Shown here piece by piece: positions 24,001-35,189 of a stretch of DNA of 64,000 nt (the first letter of the stretch is position 1; each line of letters starts with the position of its first letter). Under the pieces are notes generated by a model. That model did no database searches. It was not told the origin of the DNA and saw only the letters and a list, made by a program, of their open reading frames with translations. Source of the stretch: Bilabrum cf. latius (taxonomy: Eukaryota > Bigyra: Bicosoecida > Bigyra > Bicosoecida); the NCBI GenBank assembly GCA_965178125.1, contig OZ237743.1, positions 992,001 through 1,056,000 of the forward strand. The letters are read 5' to 3'. The translations under genes were made by a program, and so were the position numbers.

Positions 24001-25338
24001 GCGTCCTGGTCCAGACGCGAACTGCATGCCGTTGAGCTTCTGAGTAAGGCCTGACATTGCAAGCTCAGCGGGAGACAAAGACTTGACAAATTCCTCCAGC
24101 GAAGCAGTGTCTCGGTCCCAGGCAGCCCACTGAAGCTGCACCTGCCGGATCCCTGGCCGCCACTTGGATGCATGTCGTCCGGTCTCATGCGGCTCGCGGT
24201 TCGCATCCGATCGAGCCTAGGACTAGCCCAGGCTACCCTATGTGTGATTTCCTGCTGCGGGATACGCGTCGTCACTGCCCGGTTTTGATTCAGAGTCGTT
24301 TCTGTGCCATGCATTTTGTTGAGACTAAGCCGGGCTAGCCGCACCTCCTCGGCGCCTCATCCTCAGCTGCCTCAGTATCCTGCCGCAGTCGATCGCCTCC
24401 GCCAGAGACAGGATCAGGCTGAGATGCTCGCTGAGGCGCGCCTGCCGAATGCGACGCCGTGCCTGTCTCTCGAGAACGTTCCCTTTCTGTCCGCTGGTTC
24501 CCAGCGAACCTCTAGCCACCTGTGGCGAGGAGGCGGCACCGGCACCTTGTGATGCTTGCGAGCCCTCTGCTGCTGCTCCTGTTGTTGCTGCTGTGGCCTC
24601 CTGCTCGGCACTCATTTCGCTTTGGATAGCAGCCACATATGATTCTCGCTCTAGAACCTCCTCTCCCCTTGCTAGCATGTTCGTATACGCAGCAAGGAGC
24701 TGCCAGTGCACTGGTCCCACCGCGGGCGGTGCCTGGCCTGCCACGAGATGTGCGCCAGAGGGCATGTCGCTGGCATTGGGCTACATGATCCGGTCATTGT
24801 CATCTACTATCGCGGCATGTTGCCATGGTATTCGACCTGTGAGGTCCCCTGCCAGTCGGAGGCCTTGGGCGAGCAAGCCAGGCCGCCGTGCAGCACCTGC
24901 TGCTTCAATGGCAACACGAGACATCGACACGGCGTGCAAATACCAGCCGATGTACGCCCGGGCCATGGCACTGCCTGCATTCACTCGCTGAGTCCACTCG
25001 TCTCTCTTTCCCAGAATGCGCGGCCATTCTGACTCGAGCAGCCGGCATGCCCTGTGTGCCCGCCCTGCTCGTAAGCTCCCGTACACACGCTGCAACAATT
25101 CACGGGGATGAGCCTCGGTTCCAGTTGCGCTTGACCGCTTGATTGTACTGCTTGAAACAACACCGGGTACTTCATCCTGGCTAAACTACCCAGCATGAGT
25201 AGAAAAATGCTAATGAGGTACACCATGTCTGCGAAAAGCGTGTGTGCCCCTTGTGATTCGCCATGAATTCCTCCAAAGCCGTCTAACAGGAAGCTATATG
25301 TTCTAAACTCGCGCATGGGGGGCGGGTATTTGGCCCAT
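21025..25338 (-). CDS. Large helical protein, family not recognised
   Basis: A single frame with about 16 in-frame TAGs and no TAA or TGA, ending at TGA (21025-21027). The start is provisional at ATG 25336-25338; four TAGs in the first 60 codons leave room for an unrecognised 5' intron. The product is about 1,437 residues, mostly amphipathic helices suggestive of TPR/PPR-like or alpha-solenoid folding (LLQRVYGSLRAGRAHRACRL; MARAYIGWYLHAVSM; HRIAEACLDIAHAAGDVRLG). The basic segment around 22.7 kb (LRNLINSSIIRMMLIASGLR) may be another helical unit. TAGs lie beside Gln and in Gln-rich sequence, for example GQMQ-TAG-QEQEHEHQ at 21466. The C-terminus is acidic and disordered. No motif supports a function; nuclear-pore scaffold and organelle RNA-binding protein are both conceivable. 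Confidence 0.68.
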
Positions 25339-25438
25339 GATATCAGAGTACGAAGAAATTCTCGAGAACTGTGAGCGTGGACGGTCGGCACTTGTCACAT
25401 TTACCTAGATTACGTTTGAGCCCATTTAAAGCTCACAA

Positions 25439-26566
25439 ATGAAGCCGTGGAATGTCGTTGGCACTCTTATATACTATCTTGATGAAGCTGTGAGGGAGAA
25501 TGGTCCCACGAGGTGGTTGTTGATGCTGGCTGGAGTCGCATTAGTTGCAGTAGTCAGGTACATCGCCTTAGTGTCGCTTGGTGGCACCAACTTTATGGTG
25601 CTGGCTTTGCTATTGGGTACTATAGTCGTAATTCGAATCATCATCACGAAGTTTGGGTTTTCGGGGACTGCATCCAAGACTGATGACCGTGCAACACCAT
25701 CGAAGCAAGTGTATGTTCGAAGCAAACGTGGAAGAGTACATGCCCCCAGTAAGCTGGATGATCCATTACGCCTCGATAAGCTGTCGCAATTGCCCCGTGG
25801 CAAGGCCACAACCTTCCTAGGAAAGTCACCGGGCGGTGCGTCAACAACGACGCATGGTGCGGTATCGGCATGCGAAGACAGCCAGGCCGCATCCGACGGA
25901 GACTCGCGGTCCACGCGGCACAGGCTGCAAGATCGATAGAAGCATAGGGCTCCCTATAGGGGTTTAACCGAAGCATAGCGCAAACGGAGGAAGCGTTTCC
26001 TTGAGCGGGCGCGCACAGACGGAGACGGCGGCACCCCGGGAGCAGCTGCAGCCCTTGGCGAGGAGCAAGGCAGTGACCCGGGCAGGCCATCTGCTCCGCC
26101 GCAACCACTTGAAATAGCAGGAGCCAAATCAATGCATACGTCTTTGGACGAGCTCGAGCTTATAGGGAGCCTGCGGGCAGGAGATGGCGCCGCAGGGCGC
26201 GGTGAATCGCCCATGGATGCGGAGCTTGCAGAGTTTCTCGGGCGGGCAGGTGTCCCTGCATGCAACGCAATCCTACGGGATGAGGCCGTTTCCATGCGAC
26301 TGCTCATTCGGTGCTTTCGCTCGAGGGGTGAGGGCGGGGCGCGGGACCTGCTCAGAGAGTCGGGTGTATCCAAGGCGGGGCAAAGGGAGGCCATTATAAT
26401 GCAGCTGCAGGATGAGCAGTGCGGAATGGGAAGGTCCACGGGCGCTGCGGCTGGCGAGGTACAGTGCAAGCGTGAGCTGGGTACTGGTCCCGAAGAGGGA
26501 TCCGGTGTGGACCGTAGTGACGAGGCAGCAAGGGAGGGCACTGGCACGAGCAAGGGTCCCAGCTGA
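25439..26566 (+). CDS. Small integral membrane protein, function unknown
   Basis: 375 residues, single exon, ATG at 25439, TGA at 26564-26566, TAGs at 25937 and 25976. Two hydrophobic spans of about 20 residues lie near the N-terminus (WLLMLAGVALVAVVRYIALV and FMVLALLLGTIVVIRIIIT) with a short loop. A long, charged, low-complexity tail follows, with a compact helical piece near the C-terminus (ELAEFLGRAGVPACNAILR). The two TAGs lie in a basic linker (RLQDR-TAG-KHRAPYRG and LTEA-TAG-RKRRKRF). A hairpin insertion in the ER or Golgi membrane is plausible. No family recognised. Confidence 0.7.
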
Positions 26567-26614
26567 GCTTGCGCTGCAGTGGGAGAGAGGACTGTTCGAA
26601 CAAATAGTATCGTT

Positions 26615-26775
26615 TCAAGCCACCAAGCCGTTCGCGTACGACTCCCGCATGGCGCCCACCACGCCAACCAGTGCCGAGCCGCGCTACTTCATGCCCTCCA
26701 CCATGTCCCCGGGCTACTGCGCACTTCCACTCGCGACCCCGCCCGCGAGGACCGTAGTCCCATCCTTCAGCGTGT
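26615..26775 (-). pseudogene. Duplicated 3' fragment of the golgin-like gene
   Basis: About 150 bases closely matching 29931-30095, the 3' end of the p25-alpha/coiled-coil gene. It reads LKDGTTVLAGGVASGSAQ-TAG-PGDMVEGMK-TAG-RGSALVGV...NGLVA and then TGA. The equivalent of the second TAG (26684-26686) is CAG in the full gene (30003-30005). The frame remains open upstream to about 27031, but with no similarity to the parent, so this is most likely an orphan fragment. Between it and the LRR gene (26776-27145) I see no supportable gene. Confidence 0.7.
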
Positions 26776-27145
26776 CAGTTACCCTCTGTCTGTGTAAAAC
26801 TGAATTAGATTCAATTTCGCACAACAAATTACTTACCCGCCAAGACCTCTCTCTTGCCTGTGAGGACAAAAGGGGGTGGCCAAAGCGACTCGGAGTTGCC
26901 CCAACGCAATCCCCAAATTGCCCCCACATCCCTGACATCCCAGTCCTCTCTACCTGCGCGAAGCTAGTCATCGCTTCGGGAGGATGATGCCCGCGGGTGC
27001 TACGTGCCTTCATTATTCTTCCAAGCACCATTCCATCGGCTGCCTCTCAACTCGCGGCCTCGGGATCAACCATCAGTTACTAAGTAGTACCCTACCAATT
27101 AATCTGGTATACTTTCTGGCCCGCCCATTCCGGAATAGCTGTGAT

Positions 27146-29263
27146 ATGGACGATGATGTCCAGAACATTTTCGAGTTTGACTTATTGCAAGCACCATTAT
27201 CTCAGCTGATGATGGAATGTGTGCATCGACGGGACAGATGGAGGTTGCACAGCATGCTCGTTCGCCCGGACCCCAGAGTTCTAGAGCTATCCACCACGCT
27301 GCTGCGAGGTTGCTCATCCCTTGTGGGGTTGCAGCTAAATGAAATCATAAGAAACTTTCACCAGGCGTTCTTACTTGCTGATGCCATCCGTAGCAATGCG
27401 CATCTTGAGGAGCTCAGCCTACGAGACTGCAGTATGGGGCATGCGGGCGCAGTGGTCTTGGCTCGGTCTCTCATGGACTGCGACAAACTCAAGAGTCTGC
27501 TTCTAGGTTATACACCACTGCCGTATCCAGCGGTGAAGAGTCTTTGCAACTCTCTCGAGCAGATGGAAAAATTGGAGCTTTTAGGGATAGGGTTAGGGTC
27601 CCATGGCGCCAAGTAGCTGGCGGCAAGCTTGCACCATGCCTCACGTCTGTAGTACATTGATTTATCCAAGAATCCAATTAGCGATGTGGCTGCCGAGGAA
27701 CTCGTGAGAGCGCTTGAAAACGTTGGCTGTCTGCAAAACCTGAATTTGAGCGAAACTGGGGCTGCAGCCTCGACAGCGCGCGCCATAGAACAGTACTTGT
27801 CGTCAGGAAGGTGCAATGTCAAATTCTTGAGTTTAATCAGTTGTTATCTGGACCAGAGTGCGTGTGAGGCCTTGACTAGGGGGCTTGCAGCAAGCTCAAC
27901 CATGCAGCGACTGCGAGTAGTAGACTCAGTATGCTCATTTGAGGGACTCCGAAGCTTACTTGGTGCCCAAAGTACGCGATTCACAAAACTCCGAATCTTG
28001 TGGGAGTTTGATCGCGTTGTGATTGAAGAAGCCGGGGAAGATTTTCCAGTCGACGTACCACCGCGTCCGCGCAACATGTGTGCTTTGCTTTGGCGACGTG
28101 CTGTAGAAGCTCATAGAGACGCAAACTATATCCATCAGGCTGCCTTTCACGGAAGGCCGCTGGAAATGGTGAAGAGGATCCGTCTAGGTTAGCTTGCTGG
28201 AGGTCTAACGCAGCAACGAACAGTTCGAACTGCACATGAAACCTTTCGGTGCGGTCCAGTGATAGCAGCTTGCGTCGGCTAGAATTTTGAATGTGTTAGG
28301 TTGCTTGTCGAAGCAGGACAATGCTTGAGAGAAGCGCTGCCACTGTGGCCTGCTGGGGAGAGAGCAAAGTTCGCCAATGGTAGCGAGAGGTAGCCTGCCG
28401 CCTGGGTCGAAATTTGCGCCAAAGCCTGCACTTATTCGAAAGAATTAGCGAAAGAATCTCAAGCATTGCTAAGGGCGTGGGCTTGTATAGTTGCCGATGG
28501 TCTCGATGCCGATTTCGAGTTGTGCCTGACCGCTGTGCAGGAGTTGCAGTCTGCGCACCGCAGGGTTTCCAAGTGGAAGTAGAAGGTCGAAGATATGCAA
28601 ACTTCTGGATACACTGACCCATCTCTACTGCAAGACAGTATTCGACTGTGGTCTGACAGTTTTGACAGCGGGGCGGATGTGTGGGAGCAGCGATATGCGT
28701 CTGGATCCGAATCCGGATCCAGATCATTGATGGACGAAGAATAGCAAGCGGCAGCGGTAGCGGAAGAATTGGAAGTGCTTGACTTGCAGAAGCACCCCAT
28801 GGCTGAGACCATGGCGAAACACTACGATCGCTGGAAGAAGCTGAGGCAATTACACCTTCGATAGCAAGCTGCGGCTGATTCGCTCAAGCGGGCGCATGCT
28901 GACGCATTCCAGAAATTTCAATCGCTTACCCACGCTATTGCTGGACTCCGAGATAGCGTGATAGCCCTGTCGAGCAAAGCCAGGCCCGGAAGCGATGGCG
29001 GCGCTGTGCACGACGCGACTTCGCTAGCTGCCTACCTGCCCGACAGCTCATTCCGTAAAGCGGTGCGGGGAGTAGTAGAGTCGGTATGTGATTGGTCCAA
29101 AATTGATAGAGAGCCCCTTGCCGCAGAACTGATACCTTTCTGGACCACAGTATGTGAATAGTGGGCAGTGCACAGCTGGGTGTTGCCGGAAGGTGGGCTT
29201 GAGGCTGTGCCGACACTGCGTAATCTGACAGTTAAGGAGTTGATGGTACACAAAACGGATTGA
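27146..29263 (+). CDS. LRR/coiled-coil protein with an ankyrin-like segment
   Basis: 705 residues, ATG 27146, TGA 29261-29263, nine TAGs (27614, 27650, 28190, 28280, 28391, 28580, 28742, 28862, 29159). The N-terminal half has ribonuclease-inhibitor-type leucine-rich repeats (HLEELSLRDCSMGHAGAVVL; YIDLSKNPISDVAAEELVRA; LQNLNLSETG). TAG falls at positions where LRRs favour Gln: GAK-TAG-LAASL and SRL-TAG-YIDLSKN. An ankyrin-like stretch follows (NFECVRLLVEAG), then a long coiled coil in which TAG sits next to CAA (EE-TAG-QAAAV; LR-TAG-QAAAD). Scaffold or protein-interaction role likely. An unrecognised short 5' exon is possible. Confidence 0.75.
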
Positions 29264-29930
29264 GTATACGAAGTTACAGATACGAGTGGCCTCGCTGCGG
29301 TGGAGCTCGTCTATTCATTGGACCATGCATCAAAGTGTCATGAAGACTGTTCTCTGTACTTGACATCAAGATTGAAGCGACGGGCAGCTATGAGCCGGAA
29401 GAAGAGGCGGGTACTGGCGGACAGGAGGTGGAGAGGAAGAGGGGGACACTGGCACAGGCGACGATAGAGTGGTGTCAATAGGGAAATCACAACAGGAGGA
29501 AGAGGCTCCAGGTGCCAGGCACAAGGGAGACGCGAGTAAGCACACGGTCCGTAGGGCGGGGAACAGCTCAGGAAGCCATGTAGCGACGAGGCCAGTCGAT
29601 GTGCATTGTGGAAGTGGTGTGTACATCCGCATTCAGGTGGGCTGGTGAAGAACCAGTCGTTCGGGGTGAAGTCCAGTAGTTTATCCGGATTCCGGATCCC
29701 GTGGCAGTAGGCTAGCCATTATCACCTGGGTTCAAGTGTAGAGGATTCGCGACTCTGGATGTACACCGACTACTACACTGTTTTTGCTTGGCGCCTGGTT
29801 TGGATCACCAATGATTCACCATCGATGGCAGAGTTCCGAAGGCAGGCCGATCCGAGAAGCTTACGTTGTTGGGTAGCCCACAAAAACGAATCAGTGGCTT
29901 GCCATCCGGAATCCGGAATCCGGATCAGAT
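29264..29930. other. Intergenic region with a dispersed repeat
   Basis: About 670 bases between convergent genes. It contains one arm of the inverted dispersed repeat (about 29360-29690) and TCCGGA-rich short repeats at about 29682-29700 and 29903-29924. No convincing gene. Confidence 0.6.
29360..29690 (+). repeat. Dispersed repeat, arm 1
   Basis: Matches about 59700-60180 in inverted orientation at roughly 80-85% by eye, with insertions in the longer copy. Shared landmarks are the block around the AACGACTGGTTCTTCACC sequence (reverse strand here), ACTGGCCTCGTCGC, and the end near GTTGCTTCAATC / GTCGCTTCAATC. One aligned position is CAATAGGGA here and CAACAGGGA in the other copy. No terminal inverted repeats or target-site duplication could be defined. 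Confidence 0.75.
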
Positions 29931-32900
29931 TCATTCAGCCATCAAGCCGTTCGCGTACGACTCCCGTGTGGCGTCCAGCACGCCAACCAGTGCCGAGCCG
30001 CGCTGCCTCATGCCCACCACCATGTCCCCGGGCTACTGCTCACTTCCACTCGCGACCCCGCCCGCGAGGACCGCAGTCCCATCCTTCAGCACATCAAACC
30101 TCCGAGCCGCAGCCGCGTCAAGCGCCCCCACGAGGGCCGCCTGCACCCGCTCAGGCTAGCCGCCCCCGTGCCCCACCACACCGCACCAATCCAGACCGGC
30201 GCTGTTCCTGTTGCTACCTGGCGAGCCAGGGTCCGCAGGGGCATCTACCAGCCCAAGTCCTGTCAATTGGCGGTCAATCGCGCTTATGCTGCCCTCTGAC
30301 GCGCCTTGCTTGCCGCACGCCGCCACCCAACGAGCGGACGGAACGCCCCCCCATCCGCCCAGCCCCGCCGCCGCGTCCCTGCCCGACCCGGCCAGGAGCG
30401 CCACACCAGCATCCAGCCCGCCCGTAGTAACCAGTAGCAGCAAGAAAAGCACCAGCCAGCCGCACACGCTCGCAGAGAAAGCCGCGTGAAAACCCACGGG
30501 GGTGCTCATCACGTCCAGCAGGACACCCTAGATTCCGCTGTGCTTGGAAACGAGAAAACCAGCGCGCTTGTCCGCCGGCAGCGACGACGCATCTCCGCCG
30601 CTGTCGTCTCCCTGATGATGATGCTGCTGCTACTACATCGAGGACGCGCGGATTCCCGAACCCCTCCCTTTGCCCTCGTCCTCCCCAGGCCCGCTGACCC
30701 TCTCCAGCTCCTACTCGGCCTGCTCCAGCCGCACGGTGACGCCCCGAAGGTCTGCAGCCGCCTGGGCCTTCTCGTCCAAAGCGGCGTCCCTCTCCTTCTG
30801 AAGCTCCAAGGAACGTTCCTCGAGAGCTGACCGGCCCCGCTTGGAGGCCTCCAGCTCCTCTTCCAGTCCAGCGGCCCTGGTCCTGGCCGCCGCCAGCTGG
30901 CTCTCGACCTCTGCTCGCTTGTTCCTCTCCTTGCCAGCCTCCTGCTACAGCCCGCTAGCCCTGCGCCTGGCCTCGTCAAGCTCCCCGCCCAGCCTAGCGC
31001 ACTCGTCCTTGGACCGCTGCGCCTCGCTCTTGTGCCCGTCCCCTTCACGCCTGGCCGCGGCCGCATCGTCCTGCGCCCGCCGCAGCTCGCCCTCCAGCCG
31101 TCGCACCTCGCTCCGCAGCTCGCTCGAGGCCCGCCCCCCGTCGTCCTGCGCCTGCCGCAGCGCGTCCATCTCACCCTTGAGCTGCCCCGCCCTGCCCTCT
31201 GCCTCCCTGCGGCGCGCCTCTGCCTCCTCTCGCCTCCTCTCGGCCTCTTCCCTCTTCCTGACCTCGCTGCTGACAGCCTCTTCGGCTCGCTTGCGCGCGT
31301 CCTCAGCGGCTCGCTCGCCTGCCTGTGCGCGGTCCCCGGCCTGCTTGAGCTCGGTGCGGTGCCTGTCCAGCTCCTTGCGGAGCTCCGATCGAGCGGACTC
31401 GGCGTCCTCCTGGGCCCTACGCAGCTGCTGCCGAGCAGCCTCCGCCTCCTCGCGGGCCGTGTCCGCGCCTCGGCTCGCGGCCTCGGCCTGCTCCTCGGCG
31501 AGGGCTGCACGCCGCTGCAGCTCCTCCACCGTGGCCACGGCGCCCAGCCTCGTTTCCTGCTCCCCTTCCAGCGCGGCCTGCGCCTCGTCGTACCGGCCCC
31601 GCAGCCCCTGCAGCTACTCCCTCAGTGCCGCGGATTCCTCCTCCGCTGCACTGGTGCGCGCTTCAGCGTCCTTGAGGGCATCCCTTGCCCTGCGCCCGTC
31701 CTCCTTGGCCTGTCTCTCCGCAGTCTCTAGCCTCTCGCGCAGCGAATCGATCTCTTTCTGTGCCTCCGTGGCGCCTTCCGCCGCGTCTTTGCTTCGATCC
31801 GTGGCTGCCGCCAGCATCGACGTGAGGCTAGACACGCGCTGCTCCAGCGCCTGCAGCTGCCCCACGGCTTGTTCCCTGTGCCGCTCCGCCCGCTCCGCCT
31901 CATCCTTCCACCGGAGCAGCTCGGGCTCCAAACGGGCTCTCACTCCTCGGAGGGCGTCCAGCGTCTCTTGCCTGGCCGCCGCCTCGAGCCGCGCGGGAGC
32001 CACAAAGGCGGGCTTGAGCCAGTCACGGTGGGTCCCGGACACGGCGACAAGGGCCTGGCTCTCGCCGCCCTGGGCCACTAGTGCGGTGCTCGGGTCCCTG
32101 CCGTCCCCACTCCGGAGCGGACTGCTGCTGGCGCTTGCCGAGGACTGCTCTAAACGCTATCCCTTGCCTGGGCTGCCCTCCACCGCATCCCTGGCGCTGG
32201 CGGTGGACCGGTCCAGGCCCAGGAGTCTCGCGGCCTGCGGGGCGATCGGCGGGGGGGACGCGATCTCGCGCGGCACCTTGCCGTTGTCCTCCACTGCCGC
32301 GCGGACGCCCCTCCGCACCGCCTCCATGGCCGTCTCCTCCCTTGCTGCCGCGGCATCTACGGCCACTGTGGACACGGCGGCATGCCTCCTCTCGTCGTCC
32401 AGCAAGGCCCGCAGCCTGTGCATCTCCGCCCTGGTCGTGGAAAGCACGCCGTTCTCACCCCGCATTTGTTCCCTGAGCGACTGGGCCTCGGCCTCCGCCG
32501 CCACCGCCCTCCCCTCCGACTCGGCCAGCGCCCGCTCGGCCTCCTGCAAGAGGGTACGGAGCTCGCTCGCGTCGTCCTCCCTGGCCTGTCGCTCGAGGTC
32601 CGCGTCCGCCCGTGCCGCCGCCAGCTCCTTCTTCAGGCGGTCGCTGGCCGCCCTGGCCTCATCCGTCGTGCTGTCTGCCCCCGCCCGCGCCGCGTCCAGT
32701 TCGTGCCTCGCCTCCTCCAGCTGGTCCCGCAAGGAGTCTGCAAGCCGCCGCTGCCTGACGACCTCCTCCTCGGCCTCGGAGGCTCTGCGGCGCTCCCGTC
32801 GCAGTGCCTCTTCCGCCTCCTCCGCGCGTCGGATGGCGGCCTGCAGCCGCGCCTCTCTTTGCGCCGCTTTTTCCGCCGCTGACGTCAGTCTCGCTTCCGC

Positions 32901-34954
32901 GTCCTGCGCGACCCGTGCCTCCGCATCGACCTGCCTCCTAAGGTCCTCGATCCTTCGCTCCAGCCGGGGGACCTCCACGTGCGGCGATCCGGCGAGGGCC
33001 AGCTGCTGGCCGCCTGCTGGTCTCTGATTTGTTCCCTGCGAGGACCGGGCGGTCCGATTCACGCCTCCGCTGAGCTCTGCCACCCTCAGAGGCATGTCCC
33101 TATCCCTTCCCCTATCCTCGTTGCGGCTGCGATCCAGTCTGGCCGGCGACGCGTCGGCGGAACGGGACGCGCCGGAGCCTCCTGCCGCGGACCGTCCTAG
33201 ACGCAGACCCGCCCTTGATGCCCGCAAAGACCCGCCCGCGCCCACGCTCGCGCCGGTGCCCGTCCCAGCTCTGGAGTCCTTCAGCTGGGAGTCCCGGAAG
33301 GAGAACTCAGATGACTCGAGTTCGTCCTGTTCCCCCACGGTGGGGACAGTGGGGGGTGCCCCTAGGATACGGGGGTCCTCCGCGTGAGTGGGCTCTGGCT
33401 TGCGGGGGACCGAGTGCAGCGTGCTGTAGAGCTTGCGCTCGCGCTCGGAAAGGGCAGCGGACGTGGGCGACAGCACGTCTTCAGTGCGCAGTGTCCGCCC
33501 GCGCAATCCACCGGTGGACTCGCCGAACTGCAGGGGGGCGAGGCCGTCTCTTTCTCCGTCTCGTCCATCGCCACGGCCGCGACCGTCCTCCCCATCCTCG
33601 TTCTCTCCCTCCTCTTCGTCGAACGAGAGGTCGTGCTGCACCGGTGAAGGGATCTCCACCGACCTTCGCTCGGACTCGGTGAGCTGATGCTGCTGCTGAT
33701 GATCGGCGGGCGAGCCAGCAGTATCGCCTGCGCCCCTCTGACTCGGAGCTGGGCCAGCCACGTCCACGTCAATGGCCGACACGTCCCCCGCACCGGGACT
33801 CAAACCCAGGGCCGCGTCCATGTCAATCGAACCCGCTCGGGAGGAGTTCCCGGAGCGAGCGCCGGCCCTGCCGCCTGCCGCGCTTCGCCTGCCGCTCATC
33901 GCACCATACCCGGCCCGGCCCTCCCTTGTTCCCTGGCCGGTGCTGCTCCGCCGGCTGCCGCTGTTGCTGCGGGCACCCGACACTGACCGGACCGACAGTC
34001 CCTGCTGCTTCACCTGCCCCCGCACGCCCGACAGCCGCCTGCGAGTCTCGGCGCCACTGCCCCTCCCCCTCCCTCTCCCTCTACTACCAGTACCAGTACC
34101 AGTCGCAGATGATGGTGCGTGCAGCCCAGCGCGCAGTGAGGCCGCGTGCCTCTCGGTCGCAGCCGCGTCCACGCTCCTTCGCTCTGCCCGAGGCCTGGCC
34201 TGTGAAGCCCTGGATCTGGATCTGCCCCCGGCTGCGGCGGCGCTCGGCTCCTCGACCCATACCTTGCTGCTGGAGAGCTCGTCAGGATCGGCTGATGACG
34301 ACGGGTGGCCGCCACGGGAGGGGCGCGGCGGCGGAAGACCCAGGCCCGGGGGAGCGTCTGCAGCCGTGGCCATAGAGAGTCGTTTGGCAGCTGCGCCGCG
34401 CTCTGGCGTGTCCCCGGTGCGGCGGCGTTTCTCACGAGCAGCTGTGTCGTCCCGCTGCCGGCGCTACGGGCTTCCAAATCTCCTGGACGCCAGGACGTCC
34501 GCATCGATTTTCTGCACGTATTTGTACAGGTACCGGTGGTAGCAATCGGTACTATTTCCGAAGTGGCTGGCAGCCATACGGTGAATAGCTGTGGTAAATC
34601 CCTTTGCAGTTAGCACAATTTTGCCCATGTACGACTTCGAGGCTGTGCTGCGGAAAATAGAGTCCGGTGACATGCTGGTCCCCCCTTTGTTTCGCAAAGC
34701 AATCGGTCCAAGGTCCGTACAAAAGTCACGAAACTCATCCTGGCCTGCAAATGAAATAAATGAACGTAATATTGATAGTCAAGTCTGATTCGAGTTCAGT
34801 CAACCACAAGAGGACCGCTCAGATTCTGCTGGCCAGGATTCGAACTTGCAAGCTAACGTCACAACGAAGGTGTACCGGTCTCACTCATTTCATCACCCTA
34901 AACATATGTATGGAATAGTTTCTGTAGCGCCAACGAGCTCTCGTACTCCGCCAT
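29931..34954 (-). CDS. p25-alpha/TPPP-like N-terminus, long coiled coil and C-terminal TM anchor (golgin-like)
   Basis: Exons 34954-34885 and 34744-29931 (140-nt intron, GTGAGA...TTATTTCATTTGCAG), 1,627 residues, stop TGA. The N-terminus (MAEYESSLALQKLFHTYV-TAG-GDEMS joined to QDEFRDFCTDLGPI...FTTAIHRMA) matches the EF-hand-like layout of p25-alpha/TPPP tubulin-binding domains. A Ser/Arg/Gly linker of about 400 residues follows, then about 700 residues of strong heptad coiled coil (31-33 kb). The C-terminus has one TM segment (VCGWLVLFLLLLVTT) and a luminal-type tail of about 190 residues. A coiled coil ending in a TM anchor is the plan of Golgi tethers such as golgin-84 and giantin. Twelve TAGs, including the pair at 30630-30635 in M-TAG-TAG-QQHHHQ. 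Its 3' end is duplicated at 26615-26775. Confidence 0.8.
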
Positions 34955-35189
34955 TTTGTTTCAAACGAGCGGAGTTGCTCTTGGCTGCCAACGGCAGTTC
35001 ACATGTGCACGCAACATTCAAACAAAATTCAACATTTTCAAGATTCATTGGATTGCTTATATCTCGGGACGGGCTGGTTTGTCGGATTCATTGTTACCGC
35101 ATTTGTTCTCAATATTTAGATTGCACGCACTGAAGGGGTTCTGAAGGCATCGCGTTGTTTTGGTGCAGGCTTCTTAGTGCTACTCCAGC

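Noticed and set aside
25186-25391. Alternative minus-strand frame with a hydrophobic stretch (MVYLISIFLLMLGSL)
   Set aside because: It overlaps the helical gene's 5' end in another frame and closes without domain support; kept only as a hint of a possible 5' intron.
27585-27600. Telomere-like tagggttaggg
   Set aside because: Only two units, inside the coding frame of the LRR gene (LLGIGLGSHG).
34790-34905. tRNA-like sequence with a GTTCGAATC loop on the minus strand
   Set aside because: Acceptor and D arms do not pair; it falls within the intron of the golgin-like gene.
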